NCBI RefSeq assembly: GCF_012927355.1
Contig: NZ_JABBGK010000004.1
Span: 206,932 to 270,931 of the forward strand
Direction: 5' to 3'
DNA from: Rhizobium terricola
GTDB taxonomy: Bacteria > Pseudomonadota > Alphaproteobacteria > Rhizobiales > Rhizobiaceae
DNA: 64,000 nucleotides
Positions 8,145 through 17,474 of the stretch are shown piece after piece. A model generated the notes under the pieces. It worked only from the letters and a program-made list of their open reading frames with translations, had not been told where the DNA came from and did no database searches. The translations under genes and the position numbers were made by a program. Positions within the stretch are counted from its first letter, which is position 1. Every line of letters starts with the position of its first letter.

Positions 8145-9151
8145 AAGCGCTCGTTTGCGACGAACCCGGCCGCCTCTCTCTCGTCTCCCGCCCCGATCCC
8201 GTCCGCGGTGACGGCGAGGTCCTGGTCCGCATCCGCCATGTCGGCATCTGCGGCACGGATTTCCACATCTTCGCCGGCAAGCATCCCTTCCTCGAATATC
8301 CGCGCGTCATGGGACACGAACTGTCCGGTACGGTCGAGGAGGCGCCGTCCGGCAGCGCTCTCCGCAAGGGCGACCCGGTCTACATCGTGCCATACCTGTC
8401 CTGCGGCGGCTGCCAGGCCTGTCGCAAGGGCCTGACCAATGCCTGCTGCAACATTCGCGTGCTCGGCGTCCATTGCGACGGCGGCATGGCCGACTATGTC
8501 TCGGTACCGGAACGGAATGTCGTGCCGACCGGCGGCATCGCGCTCGAAGACGCGGCCATGATCGAGTTCCTCGCGATCGGTGCCCATGGCGTGAAGCGCG
8601 GCAACATCAGCGCGGCGAATCGCGTCCTGGTGACCGGCTCGGGCCCGATCGGCATGTCTGCGATCATCTTCGCCAAGGCCCGCGGCGCCCATGTGACGGT
8701 CATGGACACCCGCGAATATCGCCTTGCCTTTGCCGTGGATCGGCTGGGCGCCGATGCGGTCCTGATCGCCGACGACCGGGCGGAAGCGAGTGCCGAAAGA
8801 CAGACCGGCGGCGAATGGTTCGACGTGGTCGTCGATGCCACCGGAAACGCGGTGCCCATGCAGCGCGGCTTCAACTTCCTGAACCACGGCGCCCGCTACG
8901 TGCTGCTTTCGGTGGTGCGCCAGGACATCGCCTTTTCCGATCCGGAATTCCACAAGCGCGAGGCGACACTTCTTGCCAGCCGCAACGCCCAGCCCGACGA
9001 TTTCGCCGAGGTGGTGCGGCAGATCGAGGCGGGCCGGGTGCCGACCCGCGCGCTCAACACCCACCGCGGCAGACTGGAAGACGCGGTAGGCCTTTTCTCC
9101 GAATGGTCGCGCCCCGAGGCCGGCGTCATCAAGGCCATCTTGGAAGTCTGA
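8141..9151 (+). CDS. zinc-dependent medium-chain dehydrogenase
   Basis: Medium-chain alcohol/polyol dehydrogenase, 336 residues. Catalytic zinc ligands are in GICGTDFH (about residue 37) and GHE (about 62-64). The structural zinc lobe has four cysteines in CGGCQACRKGLTNAC. The Rossmann motif is VTGSGPIGMSAI (about 162-173). ATG 8141 overlaps the preceding stop, so it belongs to the uxu operon; the frame is open upstream but that part lies inside the preceding gene. Relatives in hexuronate and aldonate operons oxidise L-galactonate, L-idonate or L-gulonate to keto-acids, and the context suggests the same type of substrate here. It would add a second sugar acid to the uxu route. Confidence 0.88.
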   Translation: MKALVCDEPGRLSLVSRPDPVRGDGEVLVRIRHVGICGTDFHIFAGKHPFLEYPRVMGHELSGTVEEAPSGSALRKGDPVYIVPYLSCGGCQACRKGLTNACCNIRVLGVHCDGGMADYVSVPERNVVPTGGIALEDAAMIEFLAIGAHGVKRGNISAANRVLVTGSGPIGMSAIIFAKARGAHVTVMDTREYRLAFAVDRLGADAVLIADDRAEASAERQTGGEWFDVVVDATGNAVPMQRGFNFLNHGARYVLLSVVRQDIAFSDPEFHKREATLLASRNAQPDDFAEVVRQIEAGRVPTRALNTHRGRLEDAVGLFSEWSRPEAGVIKAILEV

Positions 9152-9467
9152 TCCCATTTCCACCGGCCCTCGCCCCGAAACGAAATTCGGGCGGTAAGAG
9201 CTGGACAAGCCCTGCGAACCCTGCGGCGCCAAAGGCCCCTCGCAAAAGCCGGGTATCAGGTTCAGGCAAGCTTATGCCCTCATAAATTGTCCCGTGCATG
9301 GGAATGCCGGGATGCCGTCCTGCGTCTTCGATTCGCGAGGACAGGCCGATTTCGGCAATTTTTCCGCGCGCATAGAGGCTTGCGGCAACCGCATGGGGCA
9401 CGTCTTCCGGGGATCGGCAGCAGGGCGAAATGATTTGAGCAATGGATAACATCAAAGGGCTTCTCTT
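9152..9467. other. intergenic region, 316 bases, before the repeat-protein gene
   Basis: No convincing gene on either strand. A 6-base stem CCCGAA/TTCGGG (9174-9179 with 9186-9191) without a T-run may mark the end of the uxu operon. A near-palindrome around CCCGTGCATGGG lies at 9291-9302. No clear sigma-70 promoter was recognised for the large downstream gene; only AAAGGG (9454-9459) resembles a ribosome-binding site. Confidence 0.5.
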
Positions 9468-12400
9468 ATGACCACGACCATTCCTACGCTTAGCGTGAGC
9501 CAAATCAGGAGCCTCTCGACCTCTCAGGTCGCGGCGTGGACGACGGAAGATGCGGCCGCCCTGTCGACCACCCAGATCAAGGCCCTTTCATCGGCCCAGA
9601 TCGCCGCACTCGAAACCGAAGACCTCGCCGTATTCTCGACGACCCAGGTCAGCGCGATCTCCGCATCGGTCATCGTCGGCCTCACCCTCGACCAGCTCGC
9701 CATACTCACCACCGACAAGATCGAAAACCTGAACACGGCACAGGTCGCGGCTCTGAGCACCAAGCAGGTGAACGCCTTCGACTCGTCTCAGGTCGAAGCC
9801 CTGACCTCCACCCAGGTGGCAGCCCTCACCTCCGCTCAATTGGCGACGCTGACGACCGATGAAATCGCCACTTTCTCGACGGCCGACATCGCGGCGATCA
9901 CGGCCAAGGCCCTGCCCGGCCTCTCGACGACCAACATCGCGACGCTGAGCTCGGACCAGATCGCGGCGTTGAAGACCACCCAGATTGCAGCCCTGACGAC
10001 GGCCCAGATCGCCGCCCTGACATCGGATCAGGTGACCGCGCTCTCGACACTTCAGTTCGCCGCCTTGACCTCGGCGCAGGTCAGGGCCTTGTCCACCGAC
10101 AACATTGCCGCCCTCTCGACGGCGCAGATGGCAGCTCTGAGCACGAAGGCCGTTCCGGGCCTGACAGCCACCCAGATCGACGCCCTGTCCTCGGGACAGG
10201 TTGACATCCTGTCCTCCCTTCAGATCGCCGCGCTGACGTCCACCCAGATCGCCGCGCTGACCACCGAAGATGTCGCGACCTTCTCGACCGCCGAAATCGC
10301 GGCGATCAGCTCGGCGGCAATTACCGGCCTGTCGAGCGAAACCATTGCCGTGCTGGGCACCGGTCAACTGGCCGCGCTGAAGACCAATCAGATCGTCGCG
10401 CTGAAGACCAGCCAGGTCGCGGTGCTGACGTCCGATCAGATTGCCGCACTGACAACGGCACAACTGGGAGCCTTGACATCGCTCCAGGTCAAGGCCCTGT
10501 CCAGCACCAGCGTTCCGGCCTTGTCCTCCACCCAGATCGCCGCCCTCAGCACCAAGGCGGTCTCCGGCCTGACCTCCGCGCAGATCAGGGCGCTGACGTC
10601 CGACCAGATCGATGTCCTGTCGACCGCACAGATTGCCGCGCTGAGCTCGATCCAGATTGCGGCGCTGACCTCGGAAGATCTCGCGACTTTCTCGAGTGCT
10701 GATATCGCCGCGATCAGCTCGTCCGCCGTGATGGGTCTGACCACGAGCAATGTTGCCGGCCTCACCTCGGAGCAGATCGGCGCGCTGAAGACGACCCAGG
10801 TCGCGGCGCTGACCACCGCCCAGATCGCCGCCCTCACATCGACCCAGATCGTTCTTCTGTCATCGACGCAGATCGGTGCGCTGACCTCACTGCAGATCAA
10901 GGCTCTGTCGAGCACCAGCATTCCCGCGCTGACGACCGACCAGATAGCCGCGCTCGGCACCAAGGCGATCCCCGGTCTCACCTCGACCCAGATCGATGCC
11001 CTGACAAGCGCTCAGATTGACGTTCTGACCTCGGCCCAGATCGCCGCCCTGACCTCGACCCAGGTCGCCGCCTTGTCCTCCGAGGACATCGCGACCTTCT
11101 CGACCGCCGAAATTGCGGCGATCAGCGCCTCGGCGATCGGCGGGCTTTCGACCGCAAACATCGCCGGACTGACCACCGAACAAGCCGCGGCCCTCAAGAC
11201 CGCGCAGGTCGCAGTCCTGAAAACCACCCAGATCGCGGCGCTGACGACCGACCAGCTCGCAGCCCTGACCACGCTGCAGGTCGCCGCCCTGAACTCCGCC
11301 CAGATCCGGGCGATTTCCTCGGACAGCATCCCCGCCCTCTCGACCGGCCAGATTGCCGCCTTGAGCTCGAGGGCTGTTCCCGGCCTGACATCCGCCCAGA
11401 TCGACGCCTTCTCCACCAGTCAATCTGAAGCACTGACCTCCGTTCTGGTCGGAGCAATGAGCTCGGCACAGATCGCCGCCCTGACGGACCAGGATATCGC
11501 GACCTTCTCGACGGCGGACATTGCCGCGATCGCAGCCAAGTCCGTGGTTGGACTGACCACCTTGAACATTGCCGCTCTGAGCCCCGACCAGATAGCGGCG
11601 CTGAAGACGACCCAGATCGCGGCTCTGACCACGGTTCAGGTCGCCGCTCTTACACCGTCGCAGATTTCGAACCTGAGCACGTCCCAGATTGCCTCACTCA
11701 CCCAGGCGCAGGTCGCAGCACTGACGGACGACAATATCGCGGCTCTTTCGACCGCACAGGTGGCAGCCCTCAGCACCAAGGGTGTTACCGGCTTCACCAG
11801 CGCGCAGATCGACGCCCTCTCCGTCATCCAGGTCGAAGCCCTGACCTCCGCCCAGATCGCCTATCTGACATCGGCGCAGATCGCAGCCCTGAGCACCGCG
11901 GATCTTGCCAGCTTCACGACCACCGAAATCGCCTCGATCAGCACGCTCGGGATTGGTGGCCTCTCGTCCGACAACCTCGCGGCTTTGAGCTCGAACCACA
12001 CGGCGGCACTGAAGACCAGCCAGATCGCGGCGCTGAAGACCGGCCAGATCGCTGCACTCACCTCAAGCCAGATCGCGGCCCTGACGGCGACCCAGTTCGG
12101 CGCCCTGACTTCAACGCAGATCAAGGCTCTTTCCACCAGCAGCATCGCCGCTCTTTCGACCGACAAGGTCGCGGCACTTAGCACGACAGCGGTTGCCGGC
12201 CTGACCGCCGCCCAGGTCGAGGCTCTGTCACCCGAGCAGGTCGACGTCCTGTCGTCCGCTCAGATCGCGGCTCTCGGATCCGTTCAGTCCGCCGCACTGA
12301 CGGCAGAGGACCTCGCGACCTTCTCGGCGGACGAAATCGCGGCCCTCTCCTCGGCCGCAGTTTCCGCTCTTTCGACGAGCAACATCGCTTCGCTCAGCAA

Positions 12401-14939
12401 TGAGCAGATCTCTGCGATGACGACCAACCAGTTCGCCGCCCTGTCGTCGGGTCAGGTCGAAGCCTTGAGCTCCACCCAGATCGGCAACCTCTCCACCTCG
12501 CAGATTGCCGCCTTGAGCTCGGCCGGCATTTCGGGCCTGTCGACGGCCAAGATCTCCGCGCTCTCTGCCGATCAGATTGCCGCCATCAGCACCAAGGCGA
12601 TCACCGGACTGAGCTCCGCCCAGATCGAAGCCCTGTCGACGGGGCAGGCCGCCGCCCTGACCTCTGCCCTTGTCGGCGCGATGACCTCGGTCCAGATCGC
12701 CGCGCTGTCGACCGAGGATATCGCTACCTTCTCGACCGACGACATCGCAGCAATCAGCTCGACGGCGATTGCCGCCCTCGCGACCGAGACGATTGCCGCC
12801 CTCAGCCCCGACCAGGTTTCCGCGCTCAAGACCACCCAGCTCGCTGCGCTGTCTTCGAGCCAGGTCGATGCATTCGGCTCCGAACAGCTCGAGGCGTTCT
12901 CCACCCTCCAGATTGCCGCATTGAGCTCCGGCGGCATCTCCGGTCTGTCGACGGCGAGCATCGCATCGCTGACGACCGAACAGGTCGCAGCGCTGAGCGC
13001 CAAGACGATCGCCGGTCTGACCTCGGCACAGGTCGAGGCCCTGACGACCGCGCAGGTCGAGTCGCTGACCTCGGTGCAGATCGCGGCCATGAGCTCGGCG
13101 CAGATCTCCGCGCTGAGCACCGCCGATCTCGCGACCTTCACGACCGAGGAGATTGCCGCCGTCGGTTCCGCGGCTATTACCGGCCTGTCGACCGAAACCC
13201 TCGCATCGCTGAACACCGACCAGATCGCGGCACTGTCGACAACCCAGGTCGCCGCCCTTACCGCGAGCCAGGTCGGCGCACTCGGTTCAGGACAGGTCGC
13301 CGCCCTGACGACGGCCCAGATCGCCGCGCTGACCGCGACCCAGATCAAGACCGTATCCACCGCGAATATTGCGGCACTCTCCACGGACCAGGTCGCAGCC
13401 CTGAGTGCCAAGGCGATTGCCGGCCTCACGGCAGGGCAGATCGAGGCACTCAGCACCGATCAGATCGACACCCTGTCCTCCACCCAGATCGCCGCGCTGA
13501 CATCGACGCAGATCGCGGCCCTCAGCGCCGACGATCTTGAGACCTTCTCGTCTTCCGACATTGCGGCCATCGGCTCTGCGGCCCTTGCCGGATTGTCGAC
13601 CGGCAACATCGCCGCCCTCAGCCAGGAACAGGTCGCGGCGCTCACCACGGCACAGATCGCGTCGCTGACCTCCGGACAGGCCGCCGCCCTGACATCGACG
13701 CAGGTCTCCGGCCTGACGGCGGCCCAGGTCGGCGCTCTGAGCTCCACTGCCGTCGCCGGACTGACGACTGCAAGCGTCGCCATTCTTTCCTCGGAACAAA
13801 TGGCGGCCCTGAGCTCGAAGGCGATCCCGGGCCTGAATGCCGCCCAGATTACCGCGCTTTCGAGCATGCAGATCGAGGTGCTCTCCTCGGCTCAGATCGC
13901 CGCCCTCAGTTCCGACCAGATCGCGGCCCTTTCCGTCGCCGATCTGTCGACCTTCACCACCAGTGAAATCGCCGCGATCAGTTCGTCCGCCATCCCGGGC
14001 CTTTCGGCCGCGAACATCTCTGCGCTCACTGTCGAGCGTGTTGCGGTACTGACCAGCGGCCAGATCGCCGCACTGTCTGCCGCCCAGGTCGAAGCCCTGA
14101 GCTCGATGCAGGTCGGCAGCCTGACGACGGCGCAGATCGGCGCACTGAGCTCTGCCGGTATCTCCGGTCTGTCGACCGGCACGATCGCCGCGCTCTCGTC
14201 GGAACAGATTGCAGCGCTGAGCACCAAGGCCCTGCCGGGCCTGACATCCGGCCAGATCGGCGCGCTGTCGACTGCTCAGTTCGACACGCTGTCCTCGGCG
14301 CAGCTCGGAGCCCTTGGCTCAACCCAGGTTGCCGCCTTGTCGACGGGCCACCTCGCGACGCTCTCGACCGATGATCTCAATGCAATCAGTGCATCGGCGA
14401 TCGCAGGTCTGTCGACGGCCAACATTGCCGCTCTGAGCACGGAAAAGGTCGCAGCCCTCTCGACCGCGCAGATGGCGGCCCTGAGCTTCAGCCAGATCCG
14501 CAGCCTGACCTCCACCCAGATCGCCGCGCTGACCACCGGGCAGATCGGCGCGCTGAATGCGGTCCAGGTGGCTGCGCTCGGCGCCGGCAACATCGCGGCA
14601 CTGACCACGACTCAGGTGGTCGCCTTGAGTTCCAAGGCGCTCGCCGGCTTGACGACGGCGCAGGTCGCGGCCCTCTCGACCGTACAGGTCGAGGCTCTGA
14701 CGGCATCCCAGGTCAGCGGTTTGAGTTCCATCCAGATCGCTGCCTTCGGCACCGAGGATTTTGCCACCTTCTCGACCGCCGACATCGCCTCGATCAGCAC
14801 ATCGGCACTTGCCGGCCTGTCAACCGAGGATATCCACAACCTGTCGAGCGAGCAGTTGCAGGCGATCACCACCGACCAGATGGCCGCCCTCAACGCCGAG
14901 CAGATCGCAGCAATCGTCGAAGCCTACCAGTCCGTCTGA
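9468..14939 (+). CDS. giant octapeptide-repeat protein (1823 aa)
   Basis: Function unknown. After about 12 residues, almost the whole chain is a tandem of 8-residue units with consensus (I/V)-x-A-L-(S/T)-(S/T)-x-(Q/D/E). A second order is exact: every 17 octads (136 residues, 408 bp) the pattern restarts at a distinctive octad ending in ATFSTA(D/E), followed by IAAISS and GLST octads. Twelve full modules run without any insertion or deletion from 9864 to 14759 (residues 133-1764), preceded by a shortened 10-octad module and followed by a 59-residue partial module ending EAYQSV. No signal peptide, membrane helix, RTX nonapeptide or cysteine was seen; there is one tryptophan. S/T-x-x-Q could cap short helices, so a solenoid is plausible, but the fold is a guess. 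The gene is monocistronic with a strong terminator at 14979. Confidence 0.9.
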   Translation: MTTTIPTLSVSQIRSLSTSQVAAWTTEDAAALSTTQIKALSSAQIAALETEDLAVFSTTQVSAISASVIVGLTLDQLAILTTDKIENLNTAQVAALSTKQVNAFDSSQVEALTSTQVAALTSAQLATLTTDEIATFSTADIAAITAKALPGLSTTNIATLSSDQIAALKTTQIAALTTAQIAALTSDQVTALSTLQFAALTSAQVRALSTDNIAALSTAQMAALSTKAVPGLTATQIDALSSGQVDILSSLQIAALTSTQIAALTTEDVATFSTAEIAAISSAAITGLSSETIAVLGTGQLAALKTNQIVALKTSQVAVLTSDQIAALTTAQLGALTSLQVKALSSTSVPALSSTQIAALSTKAVSGLTSAQIRALTSDQIDVLSTAQIAALSSIQIAALTSEDLATFSSADIAAISSSAVMGLTTSNVAGLTSEQIGALKTTQVAALTTAQIAALTSTQIVLLSSTQIGALTSLQIKALSSTSIPALTTDQIAALGTKAIPGLTSTQIDALTSAQIDVLTSAQIAALTSTQVAALSSEDIATFSTAEIAAISASAIGGLSTANIAGLTTEQAAALKTAQVAVLKTTQIAALTTDQLAALTTLQVAALNSAQIRAISSDSIPALSTGQIAALSSRAVPGLTSAQIDAFSTSQSEALTSVLVGAMSSAQIAALTDQDIATFSTADIAAIAAKSVVGLTTLNIAALSPDQIAALKTTQIAALTTVQVAALTPSQISNLSTSQIASLTQAQVAALTDDNIAALSTAQVAALSTKGVTGFTSAQIDALSVIQVEALTSAQIAYLTSAQIAALSTADLASFTTTEIASISTLGIGGLSSDNLAALSSNHTAALKTSQIAALKTGQIAALTSSQIAALTATQFGALTSTQIKALSTSSIAALSTDKVAALSTTAVAGLTAAQVEALSPEQVDVLSSAQIAALGSVQSAALTAEDLATFSADEIAALSSAAVSALSTSNIASLSNEQISAMTTNQFAALSSGQVEALSSTQIGNLSTSQIAALSSAGISGLSTAKISALSADQIAAISTKAITGLSSAQIEALSTGQAAALTSALVGAMTSVQIAALSTEDIATFSTDDIAAISSTAIAALATETIAALSPDQVSALKTTQLAALSSSQVDAFGSEQLEAFSTLQIAALSSGGISGLSTASIASLTTEQVAALSAKTIAGLTSAQVEALTTAQVESLTSVQIAAMSSAQISALSTADLATFTTEEIAAVGSAAITGLSTETLASLNTDQIAALSTTQVAALTASQVGALGSGQVAALTTAQIAALTATQIKTVSTANIAALSTDQVAALSAKAIAGLTAGQIEALSTDQIDTLSSTQIAALTSTQIAALSADDLETFSSSDIAAIGSAALAGLSTGNIAALSQEQVAALTTAQIASLTSGQAAALTSTQVSGLTAAQVGALSSTAVAGLTTASVAILSSEQMAALSSKAIPGLNAAQITALSSMQIEVLSSAQIAALSSDQIAALSVADLSTFTTSEIAAISSSAIPGLSAANISALTVERVAVLTSGQIAALSAAQVEALSSMQVGSLTTAQIGALSSAGISGLSTGTIAALSSEQIAALSTKALPGLTSGQIGALSTAQFDTLSSAQLGALGSTQVAALSTGHLATLSTDDLNAISASAIAGLSTANIAALSTEKVAALSTAQMAALSFSQIRSLTSTQIAALTTGQIGALNAVQVAALGAGNIAALTTTQVVALSSKALAGLTTAQVAALSTVQVEALTASQVSGLSSIQIAAFGTEDFATFSTADIASISTSALAGLSTEDIHNLSSEQLQAITTDQMAALNAEQIAAIVEAYQSV
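9864..14759 (+). repeat. 12 tandem 408-bp coding modules (17 octapeptides each)
   Basis: Octad 1 of successive modules begins at 9864, 10272, 10680, 11088, 11496, 11904, 12312, 12720, 13128, 13536, 13944 and 14352, and the thirteenth start is at 14760. The spacing is exactly 408 bp throughout. The DNA copies have clearly diverged at synonymous and many replacement positions, yet length is preserved. Within a module, octads 1, 2, 10, 12 and 17 lack the usual terminal Gln (D/E, A, S/N, A and D respectively), and octads 3 and 13 carry G-L in place of A-L. The 17 positions are therefore not equivalent. Confidence 0.93.
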
Positions 14940-14978
14940 CAAGCGCCGCGGCGACGTCAGGAATGACAACGACCACAG

Positions 14979-15010
14979 CAACGGCCCCACCCTGTGGGGC
15001 CGTTGTTCCG
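14979..15010 (+). terminator. strong intrinsic terminator after the repeat gene
   Basis: A 12-base perfect stem, CAACGGCCCCAC (14979-14990) with GTGGGGCCGTTG (14994-15005), has a 3-base loop CCT and is followed by TTCC. It lies 40 bases after the stop of the repeat protein and before the LacI gene. Confidence 0.8.
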
Positions 15011-15124
15011 TGGCTCTTGCCCAGACACAGCGTTTCTGCCTTCAAACCAGTGTCACGACCGCCAGCTACCTGATCGCGATCACCCGGGTTCGACCCGTGC
15101 TTCACGATCGGGGACATCGCGACA

Positions 15125-16120
15125 ATGCCGACGCTGGAAGAAATTGCTCTGAGGGCCGGTTGCTCCATGGCAACCGTCAGCCGCGTCCTCAATCGCGGCG
15201 GACCGGCCAGCGAGGGCATGGTCCGCCGGGTGCGCAAGGCCGCCTCGGACCTCGGCTACCATCGCGCCGACCGTCCGAACCCGGGGACACGCCGCCGCCC
15301 CGTCGTCGGGGTCCTCATTCCGAGCATCACCAATCCCGTGTTCGCCGCCTCCCTCTCCGGCATTCAGAACCGGATGCGGGTTGCCGGCCATGGCGTGCTG
15401 ATCGCCCAATCCGACTATGATCCGGCCCGCGAGATCGACGCGGTCGAGTACCTGCTGGCGGAAAAGCCGACGGGGTTGATCCTGACGGTCTGCGACCCGG
15501 TTCGGAGCCAACACGCCCTGCCGGTCCAGCTGCCGCCGACCGTCCTGCTCAACAATCTGCCCAATGCCCGCTTTCCCGCGGCCGTGACCGTGGACAACCG
15601 CTTCGCCGGCCGCGAGATTGCCGAACATCTGATCGAGCACGGGCATCGCGACATTCTCTTCGTCTCTGGCCATTTCGAGGCTTCCGACCGCGCACGCCTG
15701 CGGTACGACGGTTATTGCGAAGCCATGCTTGCTGCCGGATTGCCGGTGCTCGACGCGCTGCAGATCCCCTTCGTCACCGGCTATGACGGCCTCGATCTCG
15801 GCCTTGCCATGCATCGCCCGCGGCCGACCGCGATCATCGCCTCGAACGACCTCCTGGCCCTCGGCGTAATCGGCGCGCTGCGCCGGGAAGGGCTCTCGGT
15901 GCCGGACCACGTTTCGGTTACAGGCTTCGACGGCATCCCGATCGGCCGGCTGATGCATCCACAGCTGACGACGATCGAAATGGCCGATGCCAGCATGGGC
16001 GCGACGGCCGCCTCTCTTCTGCTCGACATGGCCGAGAATTCCGCCGCTCCCCGTCACCTCCGGCTCGCCCACAAGCTGAACCCCGGCGGGACGGTCCGCC
16101 GGATTTCCACGGCAAACTGA
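15125..16120 (+). CDS. LacI-family transcriptional regulator
   Basis: Sugar-responsive repressor, 331 residues. The N-terminal helix-turn-helix is textbook LacI: TLEEIALRAGCSMATVSRVL at residues 3-22, then a hinge around residues 45-58. The remainder is a periplasmic-binding-protein-like effector domain beginning VVGVLIPSITNPVFA and containing ASNDLLALGVIGALRREG and VTGFDGIPIG. The gene converges on an ABC importer operon read from the other strand (16183-21241) and shares a hairpin terminator with it. It is the only regulator beside that operon, so it most likely controls it; the ligand is unknown. The preceding gene is terminated separately. Confidence 0.9.
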   Translation: MPTLEEIALRAGCSMATVSRVLNRGGPASEGMVRRVRKAASDLGYHRADRPNPGTRRRPVVGVLIPSITNPVFAASLSGIQNRMRVAGHGVLIAQSDYDPAREIDAVEYLLAEKPTGLILTVCDPVRSQHALPVQLPPTVLLNNLPNARFPAAVTVDNRFAGREIAEHLIEHGHRDILFVSGHFEASDRARLRYDGYCEAMLAAGLPVLDALQIPFVTGYDGLDLGLAMHRPRPTAIIASNDLLALGVIGALRREGLSVPDHVSVTGFDGIPIGRLMHPQLTTIEMADASMGATAASLLLDMAENSAAPRHLRLAHKLNPGGTVRRISTAN

Positions 16121-16129
16121 TAAAATAGA

Positions 16130-16154
16130 ATGCGCCGCCTTGTGAGCGGCGCAT
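16130..16154. terminator. bidirectional hairpin terminator
   Basis: ATGCGCCGC (16130-16138) pairs with GCGGCGCAT (16146-16154) around a 7-base loop. On the minus strand it is followed by a T-rich run (TCTATTTTATC), so it fits termination of the ABC operon best; it lies between the converging LacI and binding-protein genes. Confidence 0.7.
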
Positions 16155-16182
16155 CCGTTTCAGGAGAGCGAAGTCTCTCGTG

Positions 16183-17448
16183 TCAGCTGCGAGGCAGCAG
16201 GGCCTCGACTTCGGCAGCGGCATCGTCGAGCGCTTCCTTCGGCTCGGCCGACTGCTCGACCACGCGCGACAGGTTCTCGACGATCGTCTGGGTGACCTTC
16301 ACGCCGTTCGAGCCGGGGAAGGCATACCAGGGCTGCATCAGCGGCATCTGTTCGAGGCCGGCGCGGAACAGCGGGTTTTCCTTGTAGAAGTTGCCGAGAT
16401 AGTCCGGCGACTTGGCGGCGAGTTCGTTGTTCGGCACGTAGCCGGTGCCGGGAACGACGACCGAGGCGCCGAACGGGCCGGATGCGAACTTGATGAACTT
16501 CCAGGCAGCGTCCTGCTTTTCGGCATCACGGGTCAGCATGACGGCCGCGTTGCCGCCGGTCGGAAGCTTGCCGTTGGCCGGGTCGATCAGCGGGATATGA
16601 CCGGTGCGCAGCTCGAACTTGTCGCCGACATTCTTGATGGTGTTGCGAAGCGCACCGGTCGTCATGAAGGCAAAGCCGACCTTGCCGGCAACGAAGGCCT
16701 GTTCGCCGGCCTGCTTGGTGAACACCGGAAGGCCGCCTTCCTTGACCAGGCGGTCGACCAGTTCGAAGGCCTTCTGACCTTCCGGACCGTTGAACGCCAC
16801 GCCGCTTTCGTCATCCTTCAGCATCTGGCCACCGGCGCCGAACAGCAGCGCGGAGAACATCCAGTCGTCGCCCTGCCAGCGGAAGTCGATGCCTTCATTG
16901 CCGTCACCGAGCGCCTTGATCTTGGACGACAGCGCGATCACTTCGTCCCAGGTCTTCGGCGGCTGATCCGGGTTGCCGCCGACTTTGCGGACGAGATCGG
17001 CGTTGTAGTACATGATCGGGTTGGAGGTGGCGAAGGCGAGGCCGACCTGCTTGCCCTTGACCTGGGCGAGCTTTAGGATGTTGTCGGAAAAGCCCTGCTC
17101 GGCCATGTTGCCGTCCTTGGCCATGAAGGGAGCGAGGTCGACCGGGATGTCGCGCTCGTTGACCATGCGCAGGCGGTTGAGGCCGATGAAGGTGACATCC
17201 GGCATTTCGGCCGTGCCGGCCTGGCGCATGATGGTCTGGATGCCTTCTTCATAGGTCGCCGAAGGATTGGCGAAGGTGATCTTGATGTCCGGGTTTTCTT
17301 CCATGAACTTCTTCGAGATCGTGTCCATCACGTCCTTGAAGAAGCCGGGCATCGGATAGTGCACATTGAGCGTGGTCTCGGCATGGGCAGGCATGCTGAC
17401 GGCGAGCGTCACAGCTGCCGCAGCCAGCGCCTTCTTGAGATAGGTCAT
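16183..17448 (-). CDS. ABC transporter substrate-binding protein (family 1, UgpB-like)
   Basis: Periplasmic receptor, 421 residues, extracellular solute-binding family 1. A Sec signal peptide is clear: MTYLKKALAAAAVTLAVSMPAHA, cleaved about residue 23. The mature chain contains the family pattern FMEENPDIKITF and YYNADLVRKVGG followed by PPKTWDEV. Start ATG 17448 has AGGAGACC upstream; the frame is open further but lies in the preceding permease gene. It is the last gene of a five-gene operon, with an ATPase and two permeases upstream. Homology by eye to glycerol-3-phosphate and oligosaccharide receptors suggests a polyol-phosphate, glycerophosphodiester or sugar ligand. The metallophosphoesterase at the head of the operon favours a phosphodiester (inference). 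Confidence 0.9.
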   Translation of the reverse strand: MTYLKKALAAAAVTLAVSMPAHAETTLNVHYPMPGFFKDVMDTISKKFMEENPDIKITFANPSATYEEGIQTIMRQAGTAEMPDVTFIGLNRLRMVNERDIPVDLAPFMAKDGNMAEQGFSDNILKLAQVKGKQVGLAFATSNPIMYYNADLVRKVGGNPDQPPKTWDEVIALSSKIKALGDGNEGIDFRWQGDDWMFSALLFGAGGQMLKDDESGVAFNGPEGQKAFELVDRLVKEGGLPVFTKQAGEQAFVAGKVGFAFMTTGALRNTIKNVGDKFELRTGHIPLIDPANGKLPTGGNAAVMLTRDAEKQDAAWKFIKFASGPFGASVVVPGTGYVPNNELAAKSPDYLGNFYKENPLFRAGLEQMPLMQPWYAFPGSNGVKVTQTIVENLSRVVEQSAEPKEALDDAAAEVEALLPRS

Positions 17449-17474
17449 CGCAGGTCTCCTTGGGTTGCGACCGA

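Noticed and set aside
9129..9503. Minus-strand 124-codon frame in the gap before the repeat gene
   Set aside because: Overlaps the ends of two plus-strand genes, has no motif, and its composition is unlike the neighbours.
9864..14759. CRISPR array or noncoding tandem repeat
   Set aside because: Repeats are in frame, 24 bp and 408 bp long, with synonymous divergence and no unique spacers; it is a coding repeat.
9468..14939. RTX toxin or pentapeptide-repeat protein
   Set aside because: No GGxGxDxUx nonapeptides and no A(D/N)LxX periodicity of five; the period is eight.
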